Positions 28,651 through 36,766 of a stretch of 64,000 nucleotides of DNA are shown one piece after another (positions within the stretch are counted from its first letter, which is position 1; every line of letters starts with the position of its first letter). The translations under genes and the position numbers were made by a program. Source of the stretch: Bartonella taylorii 8TBB (lineage in GTDB: Bacteria; Pseudomonadota; Alphaproteobacteria; Rhizobiales; Rhizobiaceae). The DNA lies in NCBI RefSeq assembly GCF_902825155.1, contig NZ_CADEAG010000002.1, positions 62,001 to 126,000 of the forward strand, in the 5' to 3' direction. The notes below the pieces were generated by a model. The model worked only from the letters and a program-made list of their open reading frames with translations, searched no databases and was not told the DNA's origin.

Positions 28651-29503
28651 TTTCTGTAGATTTGTGTTTGAAGGCTCGGAAAAGGAGATAAAATCCCAAA
28701 ACAAGCATGGGAAGAGATAAAGCCATGCCATAGGTAAACCCCATAGAATGGAAAAGGGTAGAAAACCATTCTGGATCTTCTTGAGGTGCACGGTAAATCT
28801 CTGAAATACTGCGTGCTATTGCATAGCCTATGATGAATATTCCTGATACGGCACCAGGGCGTTTTAATGCTTTGAAAGCAAAAATAAGAATAAATAAGAT
28901 GATGAAGAGAAGAAATCCTTCCATAAACGCTTCATAAAGTTGGCTTGGATGGCGTGGTAAATAGTAAGGATCTAAGGGAAAGCAAACAGCCCAAGGGTAT
29001 GTGGTAATATTACCCCATAGTTCTTGGTTAATGAAGTTGCATATTCGTACAATGCCAATACCAATAGGGGCACCTGCCGCAATTATATCAAACATTGCTT
29101 GTATGCTGATATTGTTTTTACGAGCAAACCAGATCATTGCAATGATGATGGCAACAAGCCCACCATGAAACGACATTCCTCCATCCCATACTGCGATAAT
29201 GGCGTTTGGATGGCTAAAATAATAAATGGGATCCCATACAAGCACTTGTCCTAAGCGGCCACCAACAACGACGCTGATAGCAGACCAGACAACAAAATCT
29301 CCAATCGTCTGGTTGTCCATGGGAGGCTGATTTGCATGCCATAGGGATTGTTTTTTTAATAGTTTTTGTGCATACCACCAAGCAAAAAGAATGCCCACCA
29401 CGTACCCAAATCCGTACCAATGAAGAGCTACAGGACCTAAGTGGATAATTACGGGGTCGAGAAAAGATGGAAAAGCAATGGCTGGACAAGAAAGACTGTT
29501 CAT
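28625..29503 (-). CDS. lgt: Prolipoprotein diacylglyceryl transferase
   Basis: Lgt moves a diacylglyceryl group from phosphatidylglycerol to the lipobox Cys of prolipoproteins, the first step of lipoprotein maturation. The 292-residue protein has seven membrane helices. Conserved motifs are [15 protein letters not shown] (near 27), [10 protein letters not shown] (near 85), the DGGMSFHGG region (near 110), the signature [15 protein letters not shown] (near 150) and [10 protein letters not shown] (near 180). It would process, among others, the L,D-transpeptidase and DUF1460 lipoproteins of this window. It is first in a probable unit with the MidA-like gene. Confidence 0.96.
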   Translation of the reverse strand: MNSLSCPAIAFPSFLDPVIIHLGPVALHWYGFGYVVGILFAWWYAQKLLKKQSLWHANQPPMDNQTIGDFVVWSAISVVVGGRLGQVLVWDPIYYFSHPNAIIAVWDGGMSFHGGLVAIIIAMIWFARKNNISIQAMFDIIAAGAPIGIGIVRICNFINQELWGNITTYPWAVCFPLDPYYLPRHPSQLYEAFMEGFLLFIILFILIFAFKALKRPGAVSGIFIIGYAIARSISEIYRAPQEDPEWFSTLFHSMGFTYGMALSLPMLVLGFYLLFRAFKHKSTENGYSQRKN

Positions 29504-29766
29504 GAGTTAAGCATTTTACATTATATGAAGTTACATGGTGGACAGAAATGACAGATGAATACACAATGGTCAAGTCAGAAGGGTAATAGGTTTTCACTAG
29601 TTTATATGTGGTAAAAGAAGTGTAAAAAGACTTAAAAAAAATTTCAGAGAAAAATCTGCATGGTAAGATAAAATCTATCGGATAAAAGGAACAAATGCAG
29701 TATCTAAATGTTATGAAAATGCGTTATAGTGCGTGTGTCAATAATTAAAATGTAAGGAAAAACATT

Positions 29767-30024
29767 ATGCGTAATGGATCAAACCGTATTCTTGATGAAT
29801 TGGCAAAATTAGCAACGGATGCCGCTGATGTTGTGCAAGGTATACGACGTGAAGCTGGAACAGCTTTTCGTTTTCAGGCTGAAAAGATAGCCAACAAACT
29901 TGATCTTGTTTCACGTGAAGAATTTGAAACGTTTAAGGAGATGGTGCTGAAAGCACATGCCGACAATGCTGATTTGAAAGGGCGCCTCGATGATTTGGAA
30001 AAAGCGCAAACCCGAAAAAAGTAA
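29767..30024 (+). CDS. BMFP-domain protein, UbiK-like accessory factor
   Basis: The 85-residue protein is nearly all coiled coil and matches the YqiC/BMFP family, called UbiK in E. coli, where it helps the aerobic ubiquinone synthesis complex in the cytosol or at the membrane face. The pattern DELAKLATDAADVVQGIRRE, then LVSREEFETFKEMVLKA, then a C-terminal coiled coil LKGRLDDLEKA is characteristic. AAGGA precedes the ATG. It lies next to lgt (divergent) and the YbjN gene, a common arrangement in this order. Older work assigns membrane-fusogenic activity to the family; the role in ubiquinone synthesis here is inferred. Confidence 0.88.
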   Translation: MRNGSNRILDELAKLATDAADVVQGIRREAGTAFRFQAEKIANKLDLVSREEFETFKEMVLKAHADNADLKGRLDDLEKAQTRKK

Positions 30025-30394
30025 AGTAGTTTTTATAAAAAATAGAGTTTTAGAAAAAATATCCCCAATTTTTCAATAGAATGTATGAAACTAAAAAATG
30101 CTTAATCCTGAGTCTGTTAGAGCAGATTATCTATTTGTTTCTTGTAAAAAAACACTTTTTTGAATGTGGGGGACTGGTACTATGAAATTGTATCAATACA
30201 CTGAAAAAGCTTGATGATTCGTTTTATTGTTATCAGGCTGCCGCAGGAAGCATTATTGGGTTCTGTGGGGTGTGTGCTGTCGATGTTTTTAATGTGTATT
30301 TGTTTGGTGTAAAGGCTTTGATTGTAGCAAAATGTTGTTACAGTTTTTAGGCTGATTATGTTCTGTTGACAATGTTTTAATATGATTGAGGATT
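30025..30394. other. Intergenic region between the UbiK-like and YbjN genes
   Basis: About 370 bases of AT-rich sequence without a supported gene, RNA or repeat. A promoter for the YbjN gene may lie in its right half. Confidence 0.45.
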
Positions 30395-30898
30395 ATGATG
30401 AGGCTTGCATTTTGCACCACAGAAAGAGAAGAGCATCCTGTTGACTTTATCGAACAGATTGCTTGTAAATATGATTGGTCGTTTGAACGGGACGCACAAG
30501 ATGAAATTAGTGTTTGTGTGGAAGGAAAAAGGGCAAATTATCACCTTGCTTTTTCATGGATGGAAGAGCAGGAAGCTCTTCATTTGGCTTGTGCATTTGA
30601 TCTTTCTATTGAAAACGCTCGTATGGCAGAAATGCATCGCTTATTGTTAGCAATTAATGAAAAATTATTGCTGGGACATTTTGATTATTGGCAAGGGAAT
30701 CATTCGGTTATTTATCGACAAGGACTTCTTCTGGCTGGTGGAGTACATCCATCTCATGTACAGGTTGAAACATTGTTAATAAATGCTCTTAAAGTCTGTG
30801 AAAGCTATTATGTTGCATTTCAGATGGTCGCTTGGTGTGGGGAAAGCGCTTGCAAGGCACTGCAATATACTTTGTTTGAAACTGTAGGGAATGCCTAA
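30395..30898 (+). CDS. YbjN-domain protein
   Basis: The product is about 167 residues with the alpha/beta fold of the YbjN family, related to type III secretion chaperones in shape. Recognisable stretches are PVDFIEQIACKYDW (near 16), the central HLALAFSWMEEQEALHLACAFDL-like strands (near 45-65), MAEMHRLLLAINEKLLLGHFDYW (near 73) and the end VAWCGESACKALQYTLFETVGNA. Function is unknown. GAGG at 30388 is close to ATG 30395 and better spaced for ATG 30398. In related genomes the proline synthesis gene proC often follows; here it is replaced by the two-component system on the other strand. Confidence 0.82.
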   Translation: MMRLAFCTTEREEHPVDFIEQIACKYDWSFERDAQDEISVCVEGKRANYHLAFSWMEEQEALHLACAFDLSIENARMAEMHRLLLAINEKLLLGHFDYWQGNHSVIYRQGLLLAGGVHPSHVQVETLLINALKVCESYYVAFQMVAWCGESACKALQYTLFETVGNA

Positions 30899-30949
30899 AT
30901 CTTCAAGTTTATTTAGCTTTTTTTCTTATAGATGATTTATGAAATATTG

Positions 30950-32305
30950 CTAAAGGGGGACATCAATAATAGCGCGCAAGCCCCCTAGAGGGCTATCGTC
31001 CAATTTAATATTGCCTCCATGGCTACGTGCTATATCTTGAGCAATAGAAAGGCCAAGTCCTGTTCCACTCGCATCTTGATTTCGTGCTTTATCAAGTCTA
31101 AAGAATGGCTTAAAGACTTCTGAGCGCATATTTTTATGAATACCAGGTCCATCATCGTCAATAGTTATGATGAAAGATTCTTGTTGGGATATTGCTGTTA
31201 GTTTGACAGTATTGGCGTAACAAAATGCGTTTGACACAAGATTGCTGATGAGACGCGTGAAGGCACTTGGGCGTACTTGTATTTGTGTAGGGCCTTCAAT
31301 GATGTAGGAAAATTTACGTTTGTGAAGATGCGCATCGGTAGAGAATTTTTGCATAAGAGCATTTAAATCAAAGGTTTTGACACATTCACTTCCTTCACCA
31401 CGTGCAAAAGCAAGGTAATCTTCTAACATATTTTGCATGTCGCTTACATCTTGCTCAAGTGGCTTACTATCAAAGTCAGTATTTGCTAACGCTAGCTGAA
31501 GTTTAAAACGGGTGAGAATGGTTCTTAAATCATGGCTTACACCCGAAAGCATCATGGTGCGTTGTTCGATTTGCCGTTCAATACGTTCACGCATGCGTAA
31601 AAAAGCAAAGCCAGCACGACGGACTTCATCAGCTCCTTGTGGTTGAAACCCTTCTGGTAAAGGACGACCGCGTCCAAAACTTTCTGCTGCTTCAGCCAAT
31701 TGTTGAATTGGTTTGATTTGGTTACGCAGGAAGTAAATCGCTATCAATAATAAAACAAGAGCTGTTCCTACCATCCAGCTTAAAAAAATAGCGGTATTGG
31801 AAGCGTAGGCTTGGCTGCGTGGTGCAAAAACACGCAAGATGCTGTGACCAAGGTGAATACGAATTTCGACAAGATCAGAATCTCCTACGGTATCAATCCA
31901 GAAGGGGCGGTTAATTTGGCGAGTAATTTCTTCACTTAGAAAATAATCAAGAATTGCAAAAAATGGTTTCGGTCCTGGGGGGGGAAGGGGGGATGGGGGG
32001 AGGATAGAAATGTTTAATCCCATACGTTGTTGTGCAATGCGCTTGATATCTTCATAGTTATCTTGTTGCTGATATGTTTCAATGATATCGATAATGGCTG
32101 AGATATCGTGGACAACAGCGGTTGAAAGACGCTCGGTTACCATTTGCCAATGACGTTCCATAAAAACGTAAGCAATCACTGTTTGCAAGAGTACCATAGG
32201 AGCAATAATAATGATCAAAGAGCGGGCATAAAGCCGTTTAGGCATCTTCTTTGTTAACCATCCGACGATTTTTTTTGAGGTTTCAATCATTGCGTGTCTA
32301 TTCAA
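30950..32305 (-). CDS. EnvZ-type sensor histidine kinase
   Basis: The 451-residue kinase has a membrane helix near 25-48, a periplasmic sensor region to about 165, a second helix near 175-195, and a HAMP domain to about 245. The phospho-acceptor H-box is SGVSHDLRTILTRFKLQ (near residue 255). The ATP-binding domain contains the N-box NLVSNAFCYA (near 350), DDDGPGIHKN (near 375) and GTGLGLSIAQDIARSHGG (near 410). It should autophosphorylate and pass phosphate to the response regulator encoded just upstream, whose stop overlaps its start by eight bases. Unusual is a Pro-rich stretch PPSPLPPPGPKP at about 103-114 in the sensor domain, encoded by long G-runs. A free copy of the catalytic half lies at 35070-35690. 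Confidence 0.93.
   Translation of the reverse strand: MNRHAMIETSKKIVGWLTKKMPKRLYARSLIIIIAPMVLLQTVIAYVFMERHWQMVTERLSTAVVHDISAIIDIIETYQQQDNYEDIKRIAQQRMGLNISILPPSPLPPPGPKPFFAILDYFLSEEITRQINRPFWIDTVGDSDLVEIRIHLGHSILRVFAPRSQAYASNTAIFLSWMVGTALVLLLIAIYFLRNQIKPIQQLAEAAESFGRGRPLPEGFQPQGADEVRRAGFAFLRMRERIERQIEQRTMMLSGVSHDLRTILTRFKLQLALANTDFDSKPLEQDVSDMQNMLEDYLAFARGEGSECVKTFDLNALMQKFSTDAHLHKRKFSYIIEGPTQIQVRPSAFTRLISNLVSNAFCYANTVKLTAISQQESFIITIDDDGPGIHKNMRSEVFKPFFRLDKARNQDASGTGLGLSIAQDIARSHGGNIKLDDSPLGGLRAIIDVPL
31977..32000. repeat. Clustered homopolymeric G-tracts inside the kinase gene
   Basis: On the + strand there are runs of 8 G (31977-31984), 6 G (31987-31992) and 6 G (31995-32000), separated by two bases each. 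They are very unusual in this AT-rich sequence and lie in the sensor-domain part of the kinase gene. Single-base slippage in any of them would frameshift the kinase before its catalytic domains. Confidence 0.9.
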
Positions 32306-33002
32306 TTGAGAGTTTATAACCTATTCCTCGCACGGTCTGGAGCCATATCGGGAGAGCTGGATTTTTTTCGATTTTACGACGGAGACGATTGATCTGTACG
32401 TCAATGGCACGTTCACCGGTATTGTTATCGTCTGTTGTAAATTTATGACGTGGAATGATATCACCTGCATTTTCTGCGAAAAGAACCATCATTTTTTGTT
32501 CTTTATCTGTCAGTTTAATCACTTCTCCCCCTTTTTTTAGCTCGCGCCGTGCAATTGAAAAGATATATGGTCCAAAAACGATCTGCTCGATTTTAGGTTG
32601 GTTTAGTAGAAAACCACGTCGTAAAATAGCATTAATGCGAAGTAAAAGCTCACGAGGATCAAACGGTTTAGCAAGATAGTCATCAGCGCCTGCTTCTAAG
32701 CCATGGATACGGTGGTCTGTTTCCGATAAAGCTGTAAGCATGAGGATAGGAACATCTTTTGTTTGTCGCAGTGAGTAGGTGAGATCGATGCCGTTTTCAC
32801 CGGGCATCATGACATCAACTATAAGAAGGTCAAAATCTAAGCATGCGAGTTGTCGTTTTGCTTCATCGGCATTGGCTGAGACTGAAACGCGAAAACCATT
32901 TTTAATGAGGAATTGAAATAAAAGATTGCGAATACGGGTGTCGTCATCAATCACAAGAAGGTGAGGTGCATCGTCACACAAAACTTCAACATGATCGGTC
33001 AT
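32298..33002 (-). CDS. OmpR-family response regulator
   Basis: The protein is 234 residues from ATG 33002 (MTDHVEV); a TTG at 33020 would add six. The receiver domain has the acidic pocket LLVIDDDTRIR, the phospho-acceptor Asp in LLIVDVMMPGENGIDL (near 58), the Thr of LMLTALSE (near 88) and the Lys of YLAKPFDP (near 110). A winged-helix DNA-binding domain follows from about 135, with the typical GERAIDVQINRLRRKIE and VRGIGYKL motifs. It overlaps the kinase gene by eight bases, so the two form one operon. Its regulon is not deducible from this window. Confidence 0.94.
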   Translation of the reverse strand: MTDHVEVLCDDAPHLLVIDDDTRIRNLLFQFLIKNGFRVSVSANADEAKRQLACLDFDLLIVDVMMPGENGIDLTYSLRQTKDVPILMLTALSETDHRIHGLEAGADDYLAKPFDPRELLLRINAILRRGFLLNQPKIEQIVFGPYIFSIARRELKKGGEVIKLTDKEQKMMVLFAENAGDIIPRHKFTTDDNNTGERAIDVQINRLRRKIEKNPALPIWLQTVRGIGYKLSIE

Positions 33003-33147
33003 TCTTAAAAACCTTGACAAAAATTTAGTTTACACAAAACTTAAGTTTACATAAGTTATATAAAGCTGTCGAGCAGTCTATTTTTTATAAAAGGGGAGGA
33101 AATGTGCCTTGTAAGCTTGGAAGAATTTTATTTTTGAAAAGGGCATC

Positions 33148-33798
33148 ATGAATAATTTTAGTACACATATTATTCCAGTTACACCTTTTCAACAAAATTG
33201 CACCCTGCTTTTTGATAATGAACAAAAAGTAGGGGTTTTGGTTGACCCCGGTGGTGATTGGCTTCGCGTTCAAGAAGTGATCCAGAAAAGGGGTGTTACC
33301 GTTGAAGCTATTTGGATAACACATGGTCATTTTGATCATGTAGGAGCGGCAATGCAAGCGAAAGAGGCGCTTAATGTTAAAATCATTGGTTCTCATCGTG
33401 ATGACAAGCCCCTGATGGATGTTGTGAGTGAAAGCGCAAAAAGTTACGGCATTAGAGATGCATGCATTTGTATCCCTGACCAATGGTTAGAAGATGGTGA
33501 GTGTGTTCATTTTGCTGGACATGAGTTTAGGGTTTTGCATACACCGGGACACTCCCCTGGTCATGTCATTTATTTCAATGAAAAAGAACGCTTCGCTTTA
33601 TTGGGTGATGTCCTTTTTCGTGGTTCTATTGGACGTACGGATTTTCCATTCTGTTCTCATGAAGAATTGATGAGATCTCTTAAGGAAAAAGTTTTGCCCT
33701 TAGGTGATGACGTTTGTTTTATTTGTGGGCATGGTCCAGGAAGTCGCATAGGCTATGAGCGCCAAAACAACCCTTTTCTTCAAATGGTTAGCATATAA
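33148..33798 (+). CDS. MBL-fold metallo-hydrolase (glyoxalase II-like)
   Basis: The 216-residue protein has all metal ligands of the hydrolase branch: THGHFDHVGA (HxHxDH, near residue 55-62), HTPGHSPGHV (near 131), GDVLFRGSIGRTDFP (near 152) and ICGHGPGS (near 192). Such enzymes hydrolyse thioesters or related small metabolites; the exact substrate is open. A GAAAAGGG site precedes the ATG. It is divergent from the response-regulator gene and convergent with the BA14K gene. A truncated second copy without the HxHxDH motif lies at 35706-36020. Confidence 0.92.
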   Translation: MNNFSTHIIPVTPFQQNCTLLFDNEQKVGVLVDPGGDWLRVQEVIQKRGVTVEAIWITHGHFDHVGAAMQAKEALNVKIIGSHRDDKPLMDVVSESAKSYGIRDACICIPDQWLEDGECVHFAGHEFRVLHTPGHSPGHVIYFNEKERFALLGDVLFRGSIGRTDFPFCSHEELMRSLKEKVLPLGDDVCFICGHGPGSRIGYERQNNPFLQMVSI

Positions 33799-33799
33799 A

Positions 33800-33829
33800 C
33801 ACAAAAAACGCTCTAGAGCATTTTTTGTG
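33800..33829. terminator. Bidirectional terminator, first unit
   Basis: CACAAAAAA and TTTTTTGTG arms with an inner GCTC/GAGC pair surround a two-base loop. One A-C mismatch interrupts the stem, whereas the second copy at 36022 is perfect. It separates the convergent MBL and BA14K genes. Confidence 0.8.
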
Positions 33830-33864
33830 CCATTTAAGATTTCTTTTGCAAACTGTTACAGAAA

Positions 33865-34500
33865 CTAATTTATTGGAGCATAACAAAAGTGTTCCAAACC
33901 ATTCCGGTCTCGAAAAGTGCCTGTTTTAGGGTTGAACGAACGGTATTTTTTCTTGCAATAGTTAAGCCAATTAGGTGCCGACGATTGCTGGAGTGGCTCA
34001 TATTCCACCGTTTGCGGAGCTTCATAAATTATCTGTTCTTGTGGAACCTGTTGATATACAACTTGATGCTGTGGTGCTATTTGATAAACAATTTGTGGTT
34101 GTTCTGGTTTTTTTAAAATTTTGCCGAGAAGTGCACCTGCTGCAAGAGCAAGAATGCCCATTGCTAAAGCTTCTCCTGAGTTATTTATATTAATACTACT
34201 GTGTTTTGTCTTTTTGCGCTCGACATAATGATATGTCTTGTGTTCAAAATGATGATGTTGTTGTGCTCCCCATTGATGGCTGACATAATGACGCTTGTGG
34301 GGATTATCAAAAGAGTGATGTTCACTATGAGAAAAATGGGAGCTAAAATTGTGAGACGGTAAACCAGCCTCCCTCCTTATTTCTCTTATCGTATCATAGT
34401 TATGATACCATGCCATATCCGCAAGCGTTGCATTTAGCGGCATAAAAACGGTTACAGTTGACATTGCTGACAATACCGCTAGCTTGATCACTCTTTTCAT
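33865..34500 (-). CDS. BA14K-family secreted protein, first copy
   Basis: The 211-residue protein has a signal peptide (about 1-27, ending near LNATLA). A His-rich middle follows (HSEHHSFDNPHKRHYVSHQW and QQHHHFEHKTYHYVER). A short hydrophobic segment ALAMGILALAAGALLG lies near 113-128, with a PQ-rich linker behind it. The C-terminal BA14K motif CKKKYRSFNPKTGTFRDRNG ends with a second Cys. BA14K proteins of Brucella are immunoreactive envelope proteins with reported lectin-like activity; the role here is inferred. The paralogue at 36086 keeps both ends but has a different centre. MBL and BA14K genes share a terminator between them. Confidence 0.9.
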   Translation of the reverse strand: MKRVIKLAVLSAMSTVTVFMPLNATLADMAWYHNYDTIREIRREAGLPSHNFSSHFSHSEHHSFDNPHKRHYVSHQWGAQQHHHFEHKTYHYVERKKTKHSSININNSGEALAMGILALAAGALLGKILKKPEQPQIVYQIAPQHQVVYQQVPQEQIIYEAPQTVEYEPLQQSSAPNWLNYCKKKYRSFNPKTGTFRDRNGLEHFCYAPIN

Positions 34501-35081
34501 AATGATGCTCCTTATGTAAATTCGTATTTTTCACATCCTACACGTTTCAAACTGAATAGAGCCTGAACAATTTTGGACTTTATTGTGACAAAAAATAAAA
34601 ATTCATTTAGTTAAACCTATTGCCAATACAATAAAATAAAATCATGACAGAATTTTGATTTCAATTAATGTACTCTTCTTAAGGTTAATTAAGCAGCGTG
34701 TATTGAGAGCAGCAGATTTTTACTATTGGTTATAAATTCTTTATTTATGAGTGCTTTATTTATTGCTTGATACAATATGAATTGAACAATGGGTGTATGA
34801 ATAAAAGTTAGCATTTTTTATCATAAGCTTATGGTGCTATGATAAAATCTTATTTTACTTTATTTGTGTGATAGAATACAGTCCTGTTTGACTACTCTCT
34901 TGTGAGGCTATTGAGTTCGATATTAGATTATAACTGTATAAAATAATATATTGCGGGAACTTTTTTTGATATATGGGAAACATTCTCTTTAATTTTTTTG
35001 TGCTCGTTTAGGTTTTAGAAGTGTTTTTGGCGTGTTTTGATAGTTTTAGGGATTTTTTTATAATGTGGTTTAACAAGGAAA
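34501..35081. other. Spacer behind the first BA14K gene, repeated at 36767-37352
   Basis: This AT-rich non-coding stretch contains the promoter of the BA14K gene on the minus strand. It is repeated downstream with scattered substitutions. I see no open frame or RNA that I can support. Confidence 0.6.
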
Positions 35082-35690
35082 ATTGCTAAAGGGGACATCA
35101 ATAATAGCGCGCAAGCCCCCTAGAGGGCTATCGTCCAATTTAATATTGCCTCCATGGCTACGTGCTATATCTTGAGCAATAGAAAGGCCAAGTCCTGTTC
35201 CACTCGCATCTTGATTTCGTGCTTTATCAAGTCTAAAGAATGGCTTAAAGACTTCTGAGCGCATATTTTTATGAATACCAGGTCCATCATCGTCAATAGT
35301 TATGATGAAAGATTCTTGTTGGGATATTGCTGTTAGTTTGACAGTATTGGCGTAACAAAATGCGTTTGACACAAGATTGCTGATGAGACGCGTGAAGGCA
35401 CTTGGGCGTACTTGTATTTGTGTAGGGCCTTCAATGATGTAGGAAAATTTACGTTTGTGAAGATGCGCATCGGTAGAGAATTTTTGCATAAGAGCATTTA
35501 AATCAAAGGTTTTGACACATTCACTTCCTTCACCACGTGCAAAAGCAAGGTAATCTTCTAACATATTTTGCATGTCGCTTACATCTTGCTCAAGTGGCTT
35601 ACTATCAAAGTCAGTATTTGCTAACGCTAGCTGAAGTTTAAAACGGGTGAGAATGGTTCTTAAATCATGGCTTACACCCGAAAGCATCAT
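35070..35690 (-). pseudogene. Truncated histidine kinase copy (catalytic half only)
   Basis: The frame encodes the last 200 or so residues of the kinase at 30950: the H-box SGVSHDLRTIL at its start, the N-box and the GTGLGLS loop, but no sensor, membrane or HAMP part. It begins with the internal pair MM of the parent. One G missing from a G-run near the end shifts the frame, so the tail reads DVPFSNFPC instead of DVPL. The sequence otherwise looks identical to the parent over about 620 bases. I call it a pseudogene because the N-terminal half and the operon promoter are gone, but the frame is open, and a soluble kinase or phosphatase fragment could in principle be made. Confidence 0.75.
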
Positions 35691-35705
35691 GGTGCGTTGT
35701 TCGAT

Positions 35706-36020
35706 ATGGTTAGAAGATGGTGAGTGTGTGCATTTTGCTGGACATGAGTTTAGGGTTTTTCACACACTGGGACACTTCCCTAGTCATGTCATTTATTTCA
35801 ATGAAAAAGAACGCTTCGCTTTATTGGGTGATGTCCTTTTTCGTGGTTCTATTGGACGTACGGATTTTCCATTCTGTTCTCATGAAGAATTGGTGAGATC
35901 TCTTAAGGAAAAAGTTTTGCCCTTAGGTGATGACGTTTGTTTTATTTGTGGGCATGGTTCAGGAAGTTGCATAGGCTATGAGTGCCAAAACAACCTTTTT
36001 TTCAAATGGTTAGCATATAA
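35706..36020 (+). pseudogene. Truncated MBL hydrolase copy (C-terminal half)
   Basis: This copy corresponds to residues from about 112 onward of the hydrolase at 33148. The HxHxDH metal motif is absent. The remaining HTPGHSPG motif is changed to HTLGHFPS, and GPGSR to GSGSC. A one-base loss in the T-rich run near the end shifts the reading frame, so the original stop is missed. The piece is therefore non-functional and has been drifting. It forms part of a chimeric 141-codon frame (35647-36072) whose first 20 residues come from the antisense strand of the kinase fragment. Confidence 0.88.
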
Positions 36021-36021
36021 A

Positions 36022-36051
36022 CACAAAAAACGCTCTGGAGCGTTTTTTGTG
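36022..36051. terminator. Bidirectional terminator, second unit
   Basis: A perfect 14-base-pair stem (ending CGCTC/GAGCG) has A-rich and T-rich outer ends. It is the counterpart of the hairpin at 33800. Confidence 0.85.
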
Positions 36052-36085
36052 CTATTTAAGATTTTTTGGTAGGACGGAACAGAAA

Positions 36086-36766
36086 TTAATTTATTGGAGC
36101 ATAACAAAAGTGTTCCAAACCATTCCGGTCTCGAAAAGTGCCTGTTTTAGGATTGAACGAACGGTATTTTTTCTTGCAATAGTTAAGCCAATTAGATACC
36201 GACGATTGCTGGTGTGGCCCATATTCCACCGTTTGCGGAGCTTCATAAATTATCTGTTCTTGTGGAACCTGTTGATATACAATTTGATATTGTGGTACTA
36301 TTTGATAAACAATTTGTGGCTGTTCTGGTTTTTTTAAAATTGTACTAGGAGTCGTATCTGCTTTTGTCTTTTCGCGCTCGACGTAGTGATATGTCTTGTT
36401 TTCAACATGTTGATGATGGTGATGGTGATGGTGATGGTGATGGTGATGATGTTGTTGCTGCTGTTGTTGTTGTTGCTGTTTCTTGCTTTTGTCTTTGTCA
36501 CTAGAACACCCGTGGAAATCATCAATAAACTTTTGAAAATCATCAGAAAAAAAGCCGCGGTTTCTATCAGAACAATGGGAACGAGACAAACTAGAACGCC
36601 AGATATCATCAATTTTCTTATCAATTTCCCTTGTCGCATCATCTATTTCTTTCGTGATAGGGTGAGTAAGATCCCATATTATATCCGCAAGCGTTGCATT
36701 TAGCGGCATAAAAACGGTTAGAGTTGACATTGCTGACAATACCGCTAGCTTGATCACCTTTTTCAT
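36086..36766 (-). CDS. BA14K-family secreted protein, second copy with Gln/His tract
   Basis: The 226-residue paralogue of the BA14K protein at 33865 keeps the signal peptide and the C-terminal motif CKKKYRSFNPKTGTFRDRNG unchanged. The region after the signal differs strongly (ITKEIDDATREIDKKIDDIW and a Cys-containing stretch HCSDRNRGF). A run of about nine Gln and then about thirteen His follows near residues 97-118. The small hydrophobic segment of the first copy is gone. The His run could bind metal; that is inference. Both open frame and conserved ends suggest the gene is still functional. It originates from the tandem duplication. Confidence 0.85.
   Translation of the reverse strand: MKKVIKLAVLSAMSTLTVFMPLNATLADIIWDLTHPITKEIDDATREIDKKIDDIWRSSLSRSHCSDRNRGFFSDDFQKFIDDFHGCSSDKDKSKKQQQQQQQQQHHHHHHHHHHHHHQHVENKTYHYVEREKTKADTTPSTILKKPEQPQIVYQIVPQYQIVYQQVPQEQIIYEAPQTVEYGPHQQSSVSNWLNYCKKKYRSFNPKTGTFRDRNGLEHFCYAPIN
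36413..36478. repeat. Triplet/hexamer microsatellite encoding His and Gln runs
   Basis: The plus strand shows alternating ATG and GTG triplets (36413-36451) followed by TTG and CTG triplets (36452-36478). On the minus strand these are CAT/CAC (His) and CAA/CAG (Gln). The unit length is a multiple of three, so slippage would change tract length without a frameshift. The first BA14K copy has only the seed QQHHH at the same place. Confidence 0.9.

Larger units (their letters stand above)
30946..35081. repeat. First (complete) unit of a tandem duplication
   Basis: This 4.1-kb unit holds a histidine kinase, its response regulator, an MBL hydrolase, a BA14K gene and the spacer behind it. Its left edge (ATTGCT at 30946), the joint (ATTGCT at 35082) and the right edge of the second unit (ATTGCT at 37353) share the same six bases, which fits duplication through short homology. 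Confidence 0.88.

Noticed and set aside
35647-36072. 141-codon frame as a novel fusion protein
   Set aside because: Its first 20 residues are the antisense of the kinase fragment, and the rest is a frameshifted hydrolase remnant without metal motif. It is a by-product of the deletion joint.
36334-36642. Frames opposite to or shifted against the second BA14K gene, with long repeats of Met-Val, Leu or Ile-Thr
   Set aside because: They are other-frame readings of the His/Gln microsatellite.
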